DNA of 64,000 nt. Origin: Anaerolineales bacterium (GTDB lineage Bacteria; Chloroflexota; Anaerolineae; Anaerolineales; Villigracilaceae). Below are positions 52,301-61,020 of this stretch, piece after piece; the first letter of the stretch is position 1, and every line of letters starts with the position of its first letter. Position numbers and translations under genes: made by a program. The notes under the pieces are model-generated. The model saw only the letters and a list, made by a program, of their open reading frames with translations, ran no database searches and had not been told where the DNA came from. The stretch spans positions 1-64,000 of the forward strand of contig JACMLM010000071.1 in the NCBI GenBank assembly GCA_014379595.1, written 5' to 3'.

Positions 52301-55300
52301 AGCATCATTCCAGACCAGATTCCCAAGGCTCATGGTATAGAAACCAAAGTCCACGGTCATATTAGCACGTCCATCAGGTTGATTGCCCTGACCAATCGCC
52401 GCCTCAAGATCGGCTTCACCTGTAGGTTCAGTATTTCCGCTAGGGCCAAGTGTTACCACTGAGGAAATCACTGCGTTGTTCAAAAGTCCGGCAGTTTGCA
52501 GCATACCGTTATCGTCTGAATCGGTGTCGCTATTGGATGCTGCTGCCGCTGCTTCAAATAGCGCGCCAGCAGCCGTGCGGCTCGTGCCAGAGGACCAGTA
52601 ACCTGCTAGTGTTTCACCTGCACCAAACTCAGTGGCGGCAATTGATACAACATAGTCACCGGGATAGAGATCATCGAAGAGATAGTAGCCACCGTTAGAG
52701 GTCGTATCCGTCGCCAAGATGACAGCCAAATTACTGGCTGAATATAAATTAACGGTGACGCCATTAATGCCAACTTCCGCACCGTTGATCGTACTGCTGT
52801 TATCTGTATCGAACCAAACGCGATTACCTAATGAATATTTTTGTGTAAAGCCGAAGTCAGCTGTGAAGTTGACATTGGCATCGGCAAGAGACCCAGTGTA
52901 ATTCGATTGTCCTTCACCCACTATTTCGGTGCCCGGCGTCAGAGTGTAATTGGTGCTGCGGATTCCATTTGTAGCAGGAGCGGCATCATCAATACCATTC
53001 TCGTCCGCATTCTCGTCGGACGTTTCATTCGCCCCATTGCCAACTGATGAGTAATAGGATTCAAGTGGATCACCGGCCTGAAACTGACTGGCCGGGATTA
53101 AGACATAGTATGTACCGGGATAGAGTTGATCGAATTGGTAGTAGCCAGTTGCATCGGTAGTTGTATTGGTAACGAAAGTACCCGTTGATGTATACAACTC
53201 CAGCGTGACATTCGCAACGCCACTTTCCGTGCCGTCTAGAATGCCATTATTGGAAATGCCGCCACCAGCTCCATCATCAAACCAAACACGGTTACCAATG
53301 GCAACCTGACCAATGAAACCGAAGTCGACAGTGGGGTTGCGGGTTGTGCCTGTTGCTTGAGTGACAATGTTGTTATTCAATGCACCAAGCGAGCCAGGAG
53401 TCATTGTAGTAGTTCCCGAAGAAACTGCTCCAGTGTTGAGACCGATACCGTTATCGTTATTATCAGCATTCGTATCTGGAGATGCATTATCGGCAGCATT
53501 AAAGGTATCAATCGTGCTGGCGGTTCCTGTACCAGAAGTTGTTCTAACAATATATTGGCCTTGCGGTAAACCAGCAAAGAGATAGTTACCGGTGCCGTTG
53601 GTGAGCATGCCACCTGCAGCGTCATCAGCAGTGCCAAGAATACCATCCGAGCCAACATTGATCTCAGTCGTTCCGTTAGCAGCATACAACCTGACTGTCC
53701 TACCAGCAATAGGAGTATCTGGAGCACCATCATAATTGCCGTTACTGTTATTATCCAGATATACCAAGTTGCCGATCTCGACGCGATAGAAGCCGAAGTC
53801 GACTGTCATGTTCGCTTGTCCGTCAGGTTGTCCCTGCCCACCGCTTAGGTCTGTTTCGCCAATTGGTTCAGATGTGATCGTAGGTCCAAGTGCTACAACA
53901 GATGAAAGCACTCTTCCAGTCGTGAGTGTGCCATTGTCGTCAGAGTCAATATCAGTATCAGCAAGCGCGGCTGTTCCCTCGCTGATCACACCAGTACCAT
54001 TGATCGTAGTGCCTGATGACCAATAACTTACAAGAGCGCCAGCACCAGTAAAGTTACTGGTTGGAAGGCTCACAATATAGCTACCTGCAGGAAGGTTGTT
54101 GAAGCGATAATATCCACCACCTGCCGTTAACATACCGCCAGGAGCATCGTCGGCAGTATTAAGAATGCCGTCCGGGCCAACATTGATCTCTGTAACGCCA
54201 TCAGATGCAAAGAGTTGAACCCTCACTCCATTTACACCAACTTCGGCACCATTGATAGCACTATTGTTATCCGTGTCGAACCAGACACGGTTGCCAAGCG
54301 AGAAGACTGGGATGAAACCAAAGTCAATCGTAAGATTGCTGTTGTCATCAGTTTCTTCCCAACGCCCGCGTGATAGTGGCCCATCCCAACCTGTAGCGTT
54401 AAAGGCCATGTTGGCAGGTGATCCAGGATCGGCTTGCCCGCTGAGTTCTGTTTCCCCTGTTGGTTCATTGTCATGTACTAAAGTAATTGTGCTGCTAAGA
54501 ATGCCAGTTGTTGCCGGTGTGCCAACGTTGATACCATTATCATCGCGGTCTGTATTCGGTGTATTTGGATTCCCAGCAACGCCAACATTTTCTGTACCTG
54601 TAGGAATACTGCTATTAAAACCTACTAAGGGGCCAACTGCGATAAAGTTGCTAGCGGGGATCAGAACCACATAAGAACCTTCTGCTAGGTTATCAAATAG
54701 ATAATATCCGCCAGCATCGGTAACATCAAAACCGATCGACGCACCGTCAGGAACGCCATCAGTATTTGCATCGCGGTAAAGCTCAACGCGAACATTGGCA
54801 ATTGGAAGCTCGCCAGCATCCATAATGCCATTGTTATAGGTTCCGCCACCATTTCCATCATCCAGAAAGACGCGGTTGCCGAGACTCATTGGAATGAAGA
54901 AGCCAAAGTCAATTGTGAGGTCACTATTATTATCGGCTTCGCCAAAGCGCCCGCGTGAAAGTGGGCCGTCACCAGCTGTCGGATTAAAACCTGGCGCCAC
55001 GCTCGTATCTGTGCTGATAGTTCCAGCAGCATCGTCATTTGTTGGCGCACCAACAGTGGCCGCTGTCAAATTGATACGAGTTGAGATAATGCCATGTGGC
55101 GAAGCTACAGGATCAGCGCGTAACAACCGGTCGACGCCGTTATCAAGTTGATTCGTATTATTAGTAGCATTGTCTACACTGCCAGTGCTGCTGTTGTACC
55201 CATCTAATAAGCCGCCTGATGCGAAATTGGTGCGATCAACGCCGACAATATAATTATTGACTGGCAAGTTATCGAAGAGATAGTAGCCGTTGGCATCAGT

Positions 55301-58300
55301 CAGATCATATGCGATCCAATCGTCGCTACGGTCACCAATGATACCCAAGTCATCTGGTTGGTTATCTGTATTAGCATCAAGATACAAACTAACTCTTACG
55401 CCGGTGGGAACAGGAGGTTCACCAACATCGAGCACCCCATCATTATCGGTATCGATCCACAAACGATTGCCCAAACTGCGCGGCGGACGCACAAAGCCAA
55501 AATCGATTGTCAGGTTGCTATCGCCATCTTGCTGTCCATAATTGCCAACATTTTGTGGACCATATGTACCACTGTTGTTAATATCGGTTTCATTTGCAGT
55601 GGTGAGTGGTTCGCCATTGTAGGACATCGCAATTTGTGAACTGGTGATACCGGTTGTAGCCGGCGTGCCGCTATCGATGCCGTTATCGTCGGTATCCTCA
55701 AAATCATCGGCTGGGGCTGTAGTTTGGTTCGCATCTGTGCTGCTGATGAAGTTTTGTAATGGCTGGCCTGCTGTAAAGTTTGAAGCAGGGATATGTACAT
55801 AATAGTTTGTACCCGGCTGCAGGCGGTCGAATAGATAATAGCCGGTTGCATCGGTTGTGGTGAATCCCATCAAGGTATCGGATATGACTTGTAAGCCCGG
55901 TGTCCCGTTCGTATCACGCCAGAGTTCTACACGAACACCGTTAACGCCCACTTCGGTACCATCTTGCAAGCCATTGTTGTAGCCTGCGCGAAAAGGTGTT
56001 GTGCCAGCACCTTCGTCGATCCATACTCGGTTGCCCAAACTCATAGGTGGAATGAAACCAAAGTCAATCGTTAGGTTACTAGTAGCATCGGTCTCGCCAA
56101 AGCGCCCACGCGATAGAGGGCCATCCCAACCAGTGGGGTTATAGCCCTGGTTGGCGGGAGAACCCGGATCGGCCTCGCCGCTCAGATAGGTTTCGCCGGT
56201 TGATTCAGGGACTCCACGCGTGAGCACAACCACAGTGCTAAAAACGCCGTTTGTCTCAGGGAAATTGGTATTGATCCCATTATCATCGTTATCAATATCT
56301 GCTGTTGCTGTGCCGCCATTAACACCGGTGGTCTCTGTGCCGGTTGGCTGGCTGCTGTACCATCCAGCGAGTGGTTGCCCAGTGGCAAAATTGCTGGCCG
56401 CAATTTCTACAAAATAAGGTCCAGGGTCGAGATTATCGAATAAGTAAAAACCGTTGACATCAGTGATGTCGGTACGAATCATTTCAGCCGCTTCCGGTAT
56501 ACCGTTGGCATTGCCGTCACGATACAAACGAACAGTAGCCCCAGCGACCTGCGGTTCCGTTACCTGACGAATCCCATCATTGCGCTCAGTGTAATTAAAG
56601 ACACCCGGAGAAGTCTGCCCATTGTCTTTCCAGACATGGTTGCCAATACTGAATGGAATATCTGTCCCGCCAAAGAAACCAAAATCAATGGTAAGGTCGC
56701 TATTCGTGTCACGTTCTCCATTGACCCCGCGCCTTTGCCCGGCCAAGCCATCGCGATCATTTGCCGAAAGGTCAAATTCCGCTGCGGGTTCGACAGTTGG
56801 TTGCAATTCGAAGCTTGCACTAAAGACTTCCAACCCTGGAGTTATGGGGTCTCTTCCGTTATCGTTATTATCACCGTTGGTTGACGGCGGATTTGTATAT
56901 GTGGCAACCGCAGGAGTGCCCGTACTACTTCGCAAACTTTCAAGCGATTGTCCAACACCAAAATTAGCAGCAGGAATTCCAATAATATAGCGGTTGTTGT
57001 TCATCACTGCTGAATCATAGGGGATATTACTAAACAAGTAATAACCACCACTATCAGTAGTAGTTGTACTGATTGCGGCACCATCGGTAATACCATCGTT
57101 ATTGACATCTCGATAAAGATTGACCGTCACCCCTGCAATGCCTGGTGTGGTGTCGTCCGGTGCATTGATCGTGCCATTATTATCCGCATCACGCCAAACA
57201 CGATTGCCCACGCTCATCCGTTCAGGAACTGTGATACCAACTTTGCGCGGTTCGGAGGCAAGCAAATCCTGCACAGTAATACCAACACCTGGGTCTGAGT
57301 CATAGGAACCAACATGCGAGAATGAGTTCCATGCAATTTCATGCGAAAGGGCATCGTTGGGATCAAAACCGGCCGGGAGGGCATCCAGCGGAATATACAT
57401 GGGCACGCCAAAACGCACCTCAGACGAGGTAGATGCAGGTTGAATGAACGAGCCTGCATTCAAGCGAATGCGATAGGAAAGAGCATCAGCTGACCACGTT
57501 GTCGTCCATGTATCATTACAACTTCCCGGTATAGTATCACCTATAGGCTGGTTAAATACTTCAGGCCGACAGGGGTTAGTCGTATTGTTATATTCAATTG
57601 TAAAGCTTGCACTGGTTAATCCAGTCCCACTGATAAACTGCACAGGGCCACGCATCACCGGACGAAATTCCGACTGACGTGGTGATCCAGCAAGCGTGCC
57701 ACCGGAACCTGTATCACCCACATAAGGTAATATGTCGTAGAGCACGTAACTCAACATGGGCACATTTCCATCGTTGAAGATACGCACGTTGTATTCGAAA
57801 TCGTCCATTGTGGTACTAGCGGGTGGAGGCACAAGCTGCCCCGGGCTTAATGCACCTTCAGGGTAAGCCTGTGAAATACACGGAAAACGTGTAAATGGAT
57901 TGGTTCCGCCCCCGGGTACACCGACAATGCCTCCGTTGGGGCATGTAGCATCGGGCAGGAACGTAGTTGCATCAACAACCTGGATATTGGCAGCATCTGT
58001 GCTTCGAATCCATTTTTCACCGCGCAATGCAGCTGAACGTTCTACTATATATGAATCAGGAATCTGACATGCCGGGTCAGTGGCATCGCCATCACTATCT
58101 GCGTCGCCATTTGCATTATCCTGCACGGTCGTGCCGTTTTCGCATATGGCATCCACTGAATCAGTAACTGTATGCAAATTATTGATATATGAACCAGGGG
58201 CCTGGCCGCGCGGTACACGAGCAAAGAATTCAACGGTTAAGAAGTGGCTTCCTAGTGCAAGTGGGTTAACCGTAAGTGCCGGGCTGGGGGCATTCCAAGC

Positions 58301-60202
58301 CCACGTGAGTACCTGACCAGCTTGTGTAAAAGTAGGCTGTTGCCCAGCAAGCAGGGCAGTACCATCCAACCGCGCAGTACCATTACGTACAAAGATTAAA
58401 TCAGTTGGAAGCGTATCGCGAATCGTTGGGTTGATCAGAGCTACTGAAGAGCGTTCTGTGATTTCTACGGTGATCGTATATCGCAGAGTATCACCGGGCA
58501 GTAAATTGCTATCTGCTGTGAAAGTAGTGATATTCGGGTCACTTAGATCATCCCAACTGCTGCCCGGCGTTTCAGCTTTGGAGGTAAGCAAGCTGACGAA
58601 ACTGCCCTGCACCGTCATCGGTTCTATGTTACATGGATCTGTAACTGGGTTGCCAGAACTATTGCGACGGGTGCTCTGGACACAATTGTTATAGGTAGTT
58701 CCAGCAACTGCTGCTGGCATCACTGCGCCGGAGGGAGGGTCTGCGGTGGTTGCAGTAGCACGTGGAGTCACTCGAATTTCGGGGCTGGCTGTAAATGACC
58801 ATGTATAAGGCAAGCCAGCTTGAGTGTAGTTATACGGTGCCACTCCATCGGGGTCATATTCAAAGCGCCAACGTACATTGGTAACGTTGGCTGCTGGCGC
58901 AGGGTAAGTAACTGGGGTATCGGCAATCGTTGTAAAACTAACAGCCGCACCTAAAGCGGTATAACTGCTGCCATTATTCGTAGAGTATTCGACAAAAGCG
59001 CGTATATGAGGAAACAGTACATATGACCACTGGCCGCTGGTAATACTGGTTACCTGCAACTGAGCTGGGATATTATCGATCAGTACCAACTCATTGGGTG
59101 GAAAGTTTGTATTATTGGTATTAAGATTTAGGATAAAACGACCCGTGGCATTAATTCCAATTGGATCACCGATATCATCTTTGGTATAGGTCGGCACTTC
59201 GCTAATCGGGTCAAGGGGATGACTCATGCTTCCGCTCCCGCTGGTGCACGGGGATATACAAGTGCCAGTGGACGGCGTGTAGTCCGCATCGAAGTCAACA
59301 GTATTGGTGACGTTATTATCAAGATCGGGATCATTGTCAAAACCAACTGCAAAGGGCGGATCGTTATAACGAATGGTCACAAAGCGCATCACACAGCTCG
59401 GCGGATAAACAGTTCCGGCCACGGTCCATGTGACTGTGCCTAATGAGAATGTGCCGCCGTTGCTGGCAGAGACAAAAGTCGCTCCGTTTGGCAGGGTATC
59501 GGTGATGCTGATGTTACTTAGAGGCACATTGCCTTGCCCGGGCGGAGGAGTTGTTGGGCAAAGCTGAATTTGATAGGTGACGTCGGTATTAACCGTCGGG
59601 TTGATAACCGGGCTTGATAAAGATTTTGTCAGGCCCCAGCTTGGAGTGACAGTGCCGATCGTGATGGGAGGCGCACTAGCAGGGGTTGCGGCTGTCCAAG
59701 AGGTTGGCCCAGGAGGGTCGATCCGCCCATTAACTATATTATTAATAATGGCAGGCAGCGGGCGCAAGTCATAATCTACCTGAACAGCAATGACTGCATC
59801 ATACTGTGAACCATCGAGCAGGTTATTATCATCTTTTGTGATGGTAATGGTACGCGTGCCTGCATTGTAGCTAATACTAAAACCAGCGGGCACAGAAGAA
59901 GTTGGCGGGGGTTGGTAGATCAAGCCGGCTTGTAGTACATCTGTGATCTCCATCTGACCGCAGGCGGTGGTTAAACTACTGCATTCAAAACGAATACGAT
60001 AACGGATCACATCCCCCGCCTGAGCGGTGATAGCCCCCCCTTCGATTGATTTCGTCAAGATCAGTTGCGGCGCTCCGGCTTGGGCCTGCGCAGCCGGCAC
60101 GCGCGCTTGTGCCAATAGTGTTACGAGCAATAAAATAAAAATGAACAGCCGAAGCACCGTAGGCGCCTGACTGCTTTTAAAATTGCGAAGAATAACCTGC
60201 AT
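49352..60202 (-). CDS. Giant surface protein: DUF11, 12 SdrD-B-like repeats, LPFTG and fused sortase
   Basis: 3616 residues from ATG 60202 (GGAG eight bases upstream; an 18-codon extension is rejected). In order: signal peptide (VLRLFIFILLLVTLLAQARV, then AQAQA); about 950 residues of DUF11-type beta domains; 12 SdrD-B-like repeats, each opening like SLGNRVWFDTDNNG and closing VDFGF (about residues 995-3100); two DUF11 domains (NGLTKTIVGTD and LDIDKSATPTVV); the sorting motif LPFTG at 3438-3442; and a sortase domain with catalytic His3517 (LTGHVYLADG), Cys3580 (LITCKTYNEAT) and Arg3593 (ASRIAVRAV). Normal LPXTG proteins end in a helix and basic tail; here a sortase takes that place. The Asp-rich repeats should bind calcium and form a stiff stalk for adhesion or a surface layer. 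The frame is open throughout. A terminator-like hairpin lies in the leader. Confidence 0.9.
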   Translation of the reverse strand: MQVILRNFKSSQAPTVLRLFIFILLLVTLLAQARVPAAQAQAGAPQLILTKSIEGGAITAQAGDVIRYRIRFECSSLTTACGQMEITDVLQAGLIYQPPPTSSVPAGFSISYNAGTRTITITKDDNNLLDGSQYDAVIAVQVDYDLRPLPAIINNIVNGRIDPPGPTSWTAATPASAPPITIGTVTPSWGLTKSLSSPVINPTVNTDVTYQIQLCPTTPPPGQGNVPLSNISITDTLPNGATFVSASNGGTFSLGTVTWTVAGTVYPPSCVMRFVTIRYNDPPFAVGFDNDPDLDNNVTNTVDFDADYTPSTGTCISPCTSGSGSMSHPLDPISEVPTYTKDDIGDPIGINATGRFILNLNTNNTNFPPNELVLIDNIPAQLQVTSITSGQWSYVLFPHIRAFVEYSTNNGSSYTALGAAVSFTTIADTPVTYPAPAANVTNVRWRFEYDPDGVAPYNYTQAGLPYTWSFTASPEIRVTPRATATTADPPSGAVMPAAVAGTTYNNCVQSTRRNSSGNPVTDPCNIEPMTVQGSFVSLLTSKAETPGSSWDDLSDPNITTFTADSNLLPGDTLRYTITVEITERSSVALINPTIRDTLPTDLIFVRNGTARLDGTALLAGQQPTFTQAGQVLTWAWNAPSPALTVNPLALGSHFLTVEFFARVPRGQAPGSYINNLHTVTDSVDAICENGTTVQDNANGDADSDGDATDPACQIPDSYIVERSAALRGEKWIRSTDAANIQVVDATTFLPDATCPNGGIVGVPGGGTNPFTRFPCISQAYPEGALSPGQLVPPPASTTMDDFEYNVRIFNDGNVPMLSYVLYDILPYVGDTGSGGTLAGSPRQSEFRPVMRGPVQFISGTGLTSASFTIEYNNTTNPCRPEVFNQPIGDTIPGSCNDTWTTTWSADALSYRIRLNAGSFIQPASTSSEVRFGVPMYIPLDALPAGFDPNDALSHEIAWNSFSHVGSYDSDPGVGITVQDLLASEPRKVGITVPERMSVGNRVWRDADNNGTINAPDDTTPGIAGVTVNLYRDVNNDGITDGAAISTTTTDSGGYYLFSNIPYDSAVMNNNRYIIGIPAANFGVGQSLESLRSSTGTPAVATYTNPPSTNGDNNDNGRDPITPGLEVFSASFELQPTVEPAAEFDLSANDRDGLAGQRRGVNGERDTNSDLTIDFGFFGGTDIPFSIGNHVWKDNGQTSPGVFNYTERNDGIRQVTEPQVAGATVRLYRDGNANGIPEAAEMIRTDITDVNGFYLFDNLDPGPYFVEIAASNFATGQPLAGWYSSQPTGTETTGVNGGTATADIDNDDNGINTNFPETNGVFSTVVVLTRGVPESTGETYLSGEADPGSPANQGYNPTGWDGPLSRGRFGETDATSNLTIDFGFIPPMSLGNRVWIDEGAGTTPFRAGYNNGLQDGTEVGVNGVRVELWRDTNGTPGLQVISDTLMGFTTTDATGYYLFDRLQPGTNYYVHIPASNFTAGQPLQNFISSTDANQTTAPADDFEDTDDNGIDSGTPATTGITSSQIAMSYNGEPLTTANETDINNSGTYGPQNVGNYGQQDGDSNLTIDFGFVRPPRSLGNRLWIDTDNDGVLDVGEPPVPTGVRVSLYLDANTDNQPDDLGIIGDRSDDWIAYDLTDANGYYLFDNLPVNNYIVGVDRTNFASGGLLDGYNSSTGSVDNATNNTNQLDNGVDRLLRADPVASPHGIISTRINLTAATVGAPTNDDAAGTISTDTSVAPGFNPTAGDGPLSRGRFGEADNNSDLTIDFGFFIPMSLGNRVFLDDGNGGGTYNNGIMDAGELPIANVRVELYRDANTDGVPDGASIGFDVTDAGGYYLFDNLAEGSYVVLIPASNFIAVGPLVGFNSSIPTGTENVGVAGNPNTPNTDRDDNGINVGTPATTGILSSTITLVHDNEPTGETELSGQADPGSPANMAFNATGWDGPLSRGRWEETDDNSNLTIDFGFIPVFSLGNRVWFDTDNNSAINGAEVGVNGVRVQLFASDGVTEINVGPDGILNTADDAPGGMLTAGGGYYRFNNLPAGSYIVSLPTSNFTGAGALVSYWSSGTTINGTGVISEGTAALADTDIDSDDNGTLTTGRVLSSVVALGPTITSEPIGETDLSGGQGQPDGQANMTVDFGFYRVEIGNLVYLDNNSNGNYDGAPDTPIAGRTVRLYAANGTTEINVGSDGILGTADDAAGGMLTNGTGNYLFAGLPQGQYIVRTTSGTGTASTIDTFNAADNASPDTNADNNDNGIGLNTGAVSSGTTTMTPGSLGALNNNIVTQATGTTRNPTVDFGFIGQVAIGNRVWFDDGAGGGISNNGILDGTESGVANVTLELYTSTGTFVTNTTTDATGYYQFDQLYPGTYYVLIPASQFQAGDPLESYYSSVGNGANETSDENADENGIDDAAPATNGIRSTNYTLTPGTEIVGEGQSNYTGSLADANVNFTADFGFTQKYSLGNRVWFDTDNSSTINGAEVGINGVTVNLYSASNLAVILATDTTSNGGYYLFDDLYPGDYVVSIAATEFGAGETLAGYWSSGTSRTAAGALFEAAAAASNSDTDSDDNGMLQTAGLLNNAVISSVVTLGPSGNTEPTGEADLEAAIGQGNQPDGRANMTVDFGFYTMSLGNLVWNDADQNGSFNGAEVGIDNVTVELWSGNGALLLGSTTTAGGGLYNFPGLVQGNYIVRATAPAGTTSTVDTFAAVDTTNPTNNTDDNDNGLGTGTGVISSNAVTLTPGLAQTSNTVDNLTGSTANPSVDFGFIGLNYSLGNHVWYDTDNSATINGTEVGIPAVRVELYQDNGGTPGVYDATDTFLGFATTDASGYYRFDSLAAGEYVVLIPQDNFRNIGAGDNVASDPLAGYWSSQTTISGAGVIADSTANDPDNDTDSDDNGRSTITGTAVNYVASAAVTLGPGVTEPTGETDLSATGQGTIDDRANMTVDFGFYRNVLSNQIFVDVNNNGTYDAGDTALAGATVQLFAGNGTTEINVGPDGILGTTDDAAGGVVTGAAATYQFSGLPQGDYIVRVTPPVGFASAIDTADAADTAGPNTNTNNNDNGVGTGLGQTSSNAVTLTPGNVGAAANNTVNNGNGTTANPTVDFGFVSSNGLTKTIVGTDQAFTSGNDMAIGEWVTYEVRINLPAGIALNNVTITDRMDKGLAFVDCVSATLAGVNIMPAVCPPTVSSVTDPGDSPANPANPGRQIVFNVGNIPAQPAGSTLVIQYNAIVLDVIENQDGDTLNNSVTWAWTGGSFTTSAPNVTIVEPDLDIDKSATPTVVTVGTPIQFTLFIDHTTLTSIDAFDVVVTDILPAGLTYNACTPITYAGLAPTTPPDPCALPGGNELVFVWDVFPVGQTATITFFATFNGTQPTLVNTASVAWTSLPIDPAGAPPVPVQMSVHNVTSTERAYDPGDPVNIYQVLASVTINPPIPPNGNANLPDLLPFTGFAPDVITTLPAQPADKMYAATDVWLEIPSLGVNMPIVGVPLVDDDWDVSWLVDQAGWLNGTAFPGWEGNSALTGHVYLADGTPGPFIGLGKLKWGDKILVHAYGSLYTYEVRENRTVSPYNTSVLKHEDDSWLTLITCKTYNEATNTYASRIAVRAVLLNTQKDTLDNINRNGR
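49877..49891 (-). other. LPFTG sorting motif codons
   Basis: The minus-strand codons read Leu-Pro-Phe-Thr-Gly, within a proline-rich stretch between the last DUF11 domain and the sortase domain of the giant protein. Confidence 0.85.
50890..57225 (-). repeat. 12 tandem SdrD-B-like coding repeats
   Basis: Each unit of about 110-240 residues starts with a (S/I)GN(R/L/H)(V/L)(W/F/Y) motif and ends with DFGF. Units differ at DNA level, so this is an old array, but two subtypes recur: one containing STGTENVG- or YSS-type loops, and one with a GILGTADDA-type loop. Confidence 0.85.
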
Positions 60203-60240
60203 TATGTACTCCAGTGAGTATGGCTGATAAAAAAAGACAA

Positions 60241-60284
60241 AATAAAAAAACAGCAAACCTAACGATTTGTTATTGGTTTCGCTG
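60241..60284 (-). terminator. Leader terminator of the giant surface-protein gene
   Basis: On the minus strand CAGCGAAACC (complement of 60275-60284) pairs, with one bulge, with GGTTTGCTG (complement of 60251-60259), followed by TTTTTTT. It lies 40-80 bases upstream of ATG 60202. No minus-strand gene lies upstream in the remaining 3.7 kb, so its likely role is attenuation in the leader. Confidence 0.6.
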
Positions 60285-60463
60285 CCTGCTTAAACTTGTA
60301 CCTAAAAAGAAAATAAGATAAAAAGTCAAATCCCCGCTGATTGCAACCACCAGGGAAGTTAAGTGCTGTATTAATGATTTTATAGCTAAAAGGTCATGGA
60401 TACAATAGACAATCTTGGCATATTTGTTAGGTATTAACTTAAGTGCAAACAAAATCCATTAAG

Positions 60464-60492
60464 TTGACACTCCCCCTTACATCGTGTATCCT
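60464..60492 (+). promoter_or_regulatory. SRP RNA promoter
   Basis: Consensus TTGACA (60464-60469), 17 bp, TATCCT (60487-60492). The predicted start is close to 60500, where the RNA stem begins. Confidence 0.8.
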
Positions 60493-60499
60493 TGTTAAC

Positions 60500-60605
60500 G
60501 TCCGGGCAGGCCCGGCGCGGCGAAGCCTTTCGAAACCCGCCAGGATCGAAAGATAGCAACGGTAAGGAAGAGTCTTCGGGTGCCGCCGGTAGCCTGCCCG
60601 GGCAT
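60500..60605 (+). ncRNA. ffs: Small bacterial signal recognition particle RNA (4.5S)
   Basis: About 105 nt. The ends CCGGGCAGGC (60502-60511) and GCCTGCCCGG (60592-60601) pair perfectly. The apical part holds the Ffh-binding signature CCAGG...AGCAACGGTAAGG around a GAAA tetraloop (CCAGGATCGAAAGATAGCAA), and GGGTGCCGCCGG completes the hairpin. With Ffh and FtsY it targets membrane proteins to the translocon. It is preceded by a near-consensus promoter and is short, without an Alu domain. An overlapping ORF from 60580 is rejected for this reason. Confidence 0.88.
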
Positions 60606-60648
60606 TCTTGTTTATATGATGCCCGTGACGGGTACATTGCACACTAGG

Positions 60649-60654
60649 TATAAT
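60649..60654 (+). promoter_or_regulatory. Perfect -10, leaderless geometry
   Basis: TATAAT ends six bases before ATG 60661. A TGACGG lies 17 bp upstream as a poor -35. No ribosome site is present. Confidence 0.5.
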
Positions 60655-60660
60655 CTCCCC

Positions 60661-61020
60661 ATGCAATCATCCACCTGGATAAAAATAAGCATTGCCGCAT
60701 TCATCGGCATCATACTTGGCCTTATCTATGGCTGGGTGATTCAACCCATTGAGTATACAGATGTAACCCCAAACATCCTGCGCGCAGACTATCGCGCTGA
60801 CTATGTGCTCATGGTCGCCGAAGCTCATCAAAGCGAACATGATTCTGAATTATCTGCGCGTCGCCTTGCGATCCTAGGGAGTGAATCTCCCGCACAGATC
60901 GTTGCCTCTACATTAGAGTACGCTACGAAGAATGGCTTCTCTCAAAATGAGATCATCATTCTGCAAAGTTTGCTAACCGCCATGCAGACATATCAACCGC
61001 AGGGGAACAACGCTCCATGA
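60661..61020 (+). CDS. Short membrane-anchored protein, paralogue of next gene
   Basis: 119 residues: one N-terminal helix (ISIAAFIGIILGLIYGWVI) then an outer helical domain. The stretch TPNILRADYRADYVLMVAEA, followed by SARRLAILG, recurs in the next gene as NPSILRADFKDQYRVVIAAS and ARARLELLG, so the two are tandem paralogues. Start at ATG 60661 fits the -10 at 60649-60654. Its stop overlaps the next start (ATGA). I do not know the family's function. Confidence 0.75.
   Translation: MQSSTWIKISIAAFIGIILGLIYGWVIQPIEYTDVTPNILRADYRADYVLMVAEAHQSEHDSELSARRLAILGSESPAQIVASTLEYATKNGFSQNEIIILQSLLTAMQTYQPQGNNAP

Noticed and set aside
50625-59774. Many plus-strand ORFs of 60-140 codons opposite the giant gene
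   Set aside because: They follow the codon pattern of the SdrD-B repeats on the other strand and have no start signals or recognisable motifs.
60580-60660. 27-codon upstream extension of the 119-residue protein
   Set aside because: It begins inside the SRP RNA; the leaderless ATG at 60661 fits the -10.
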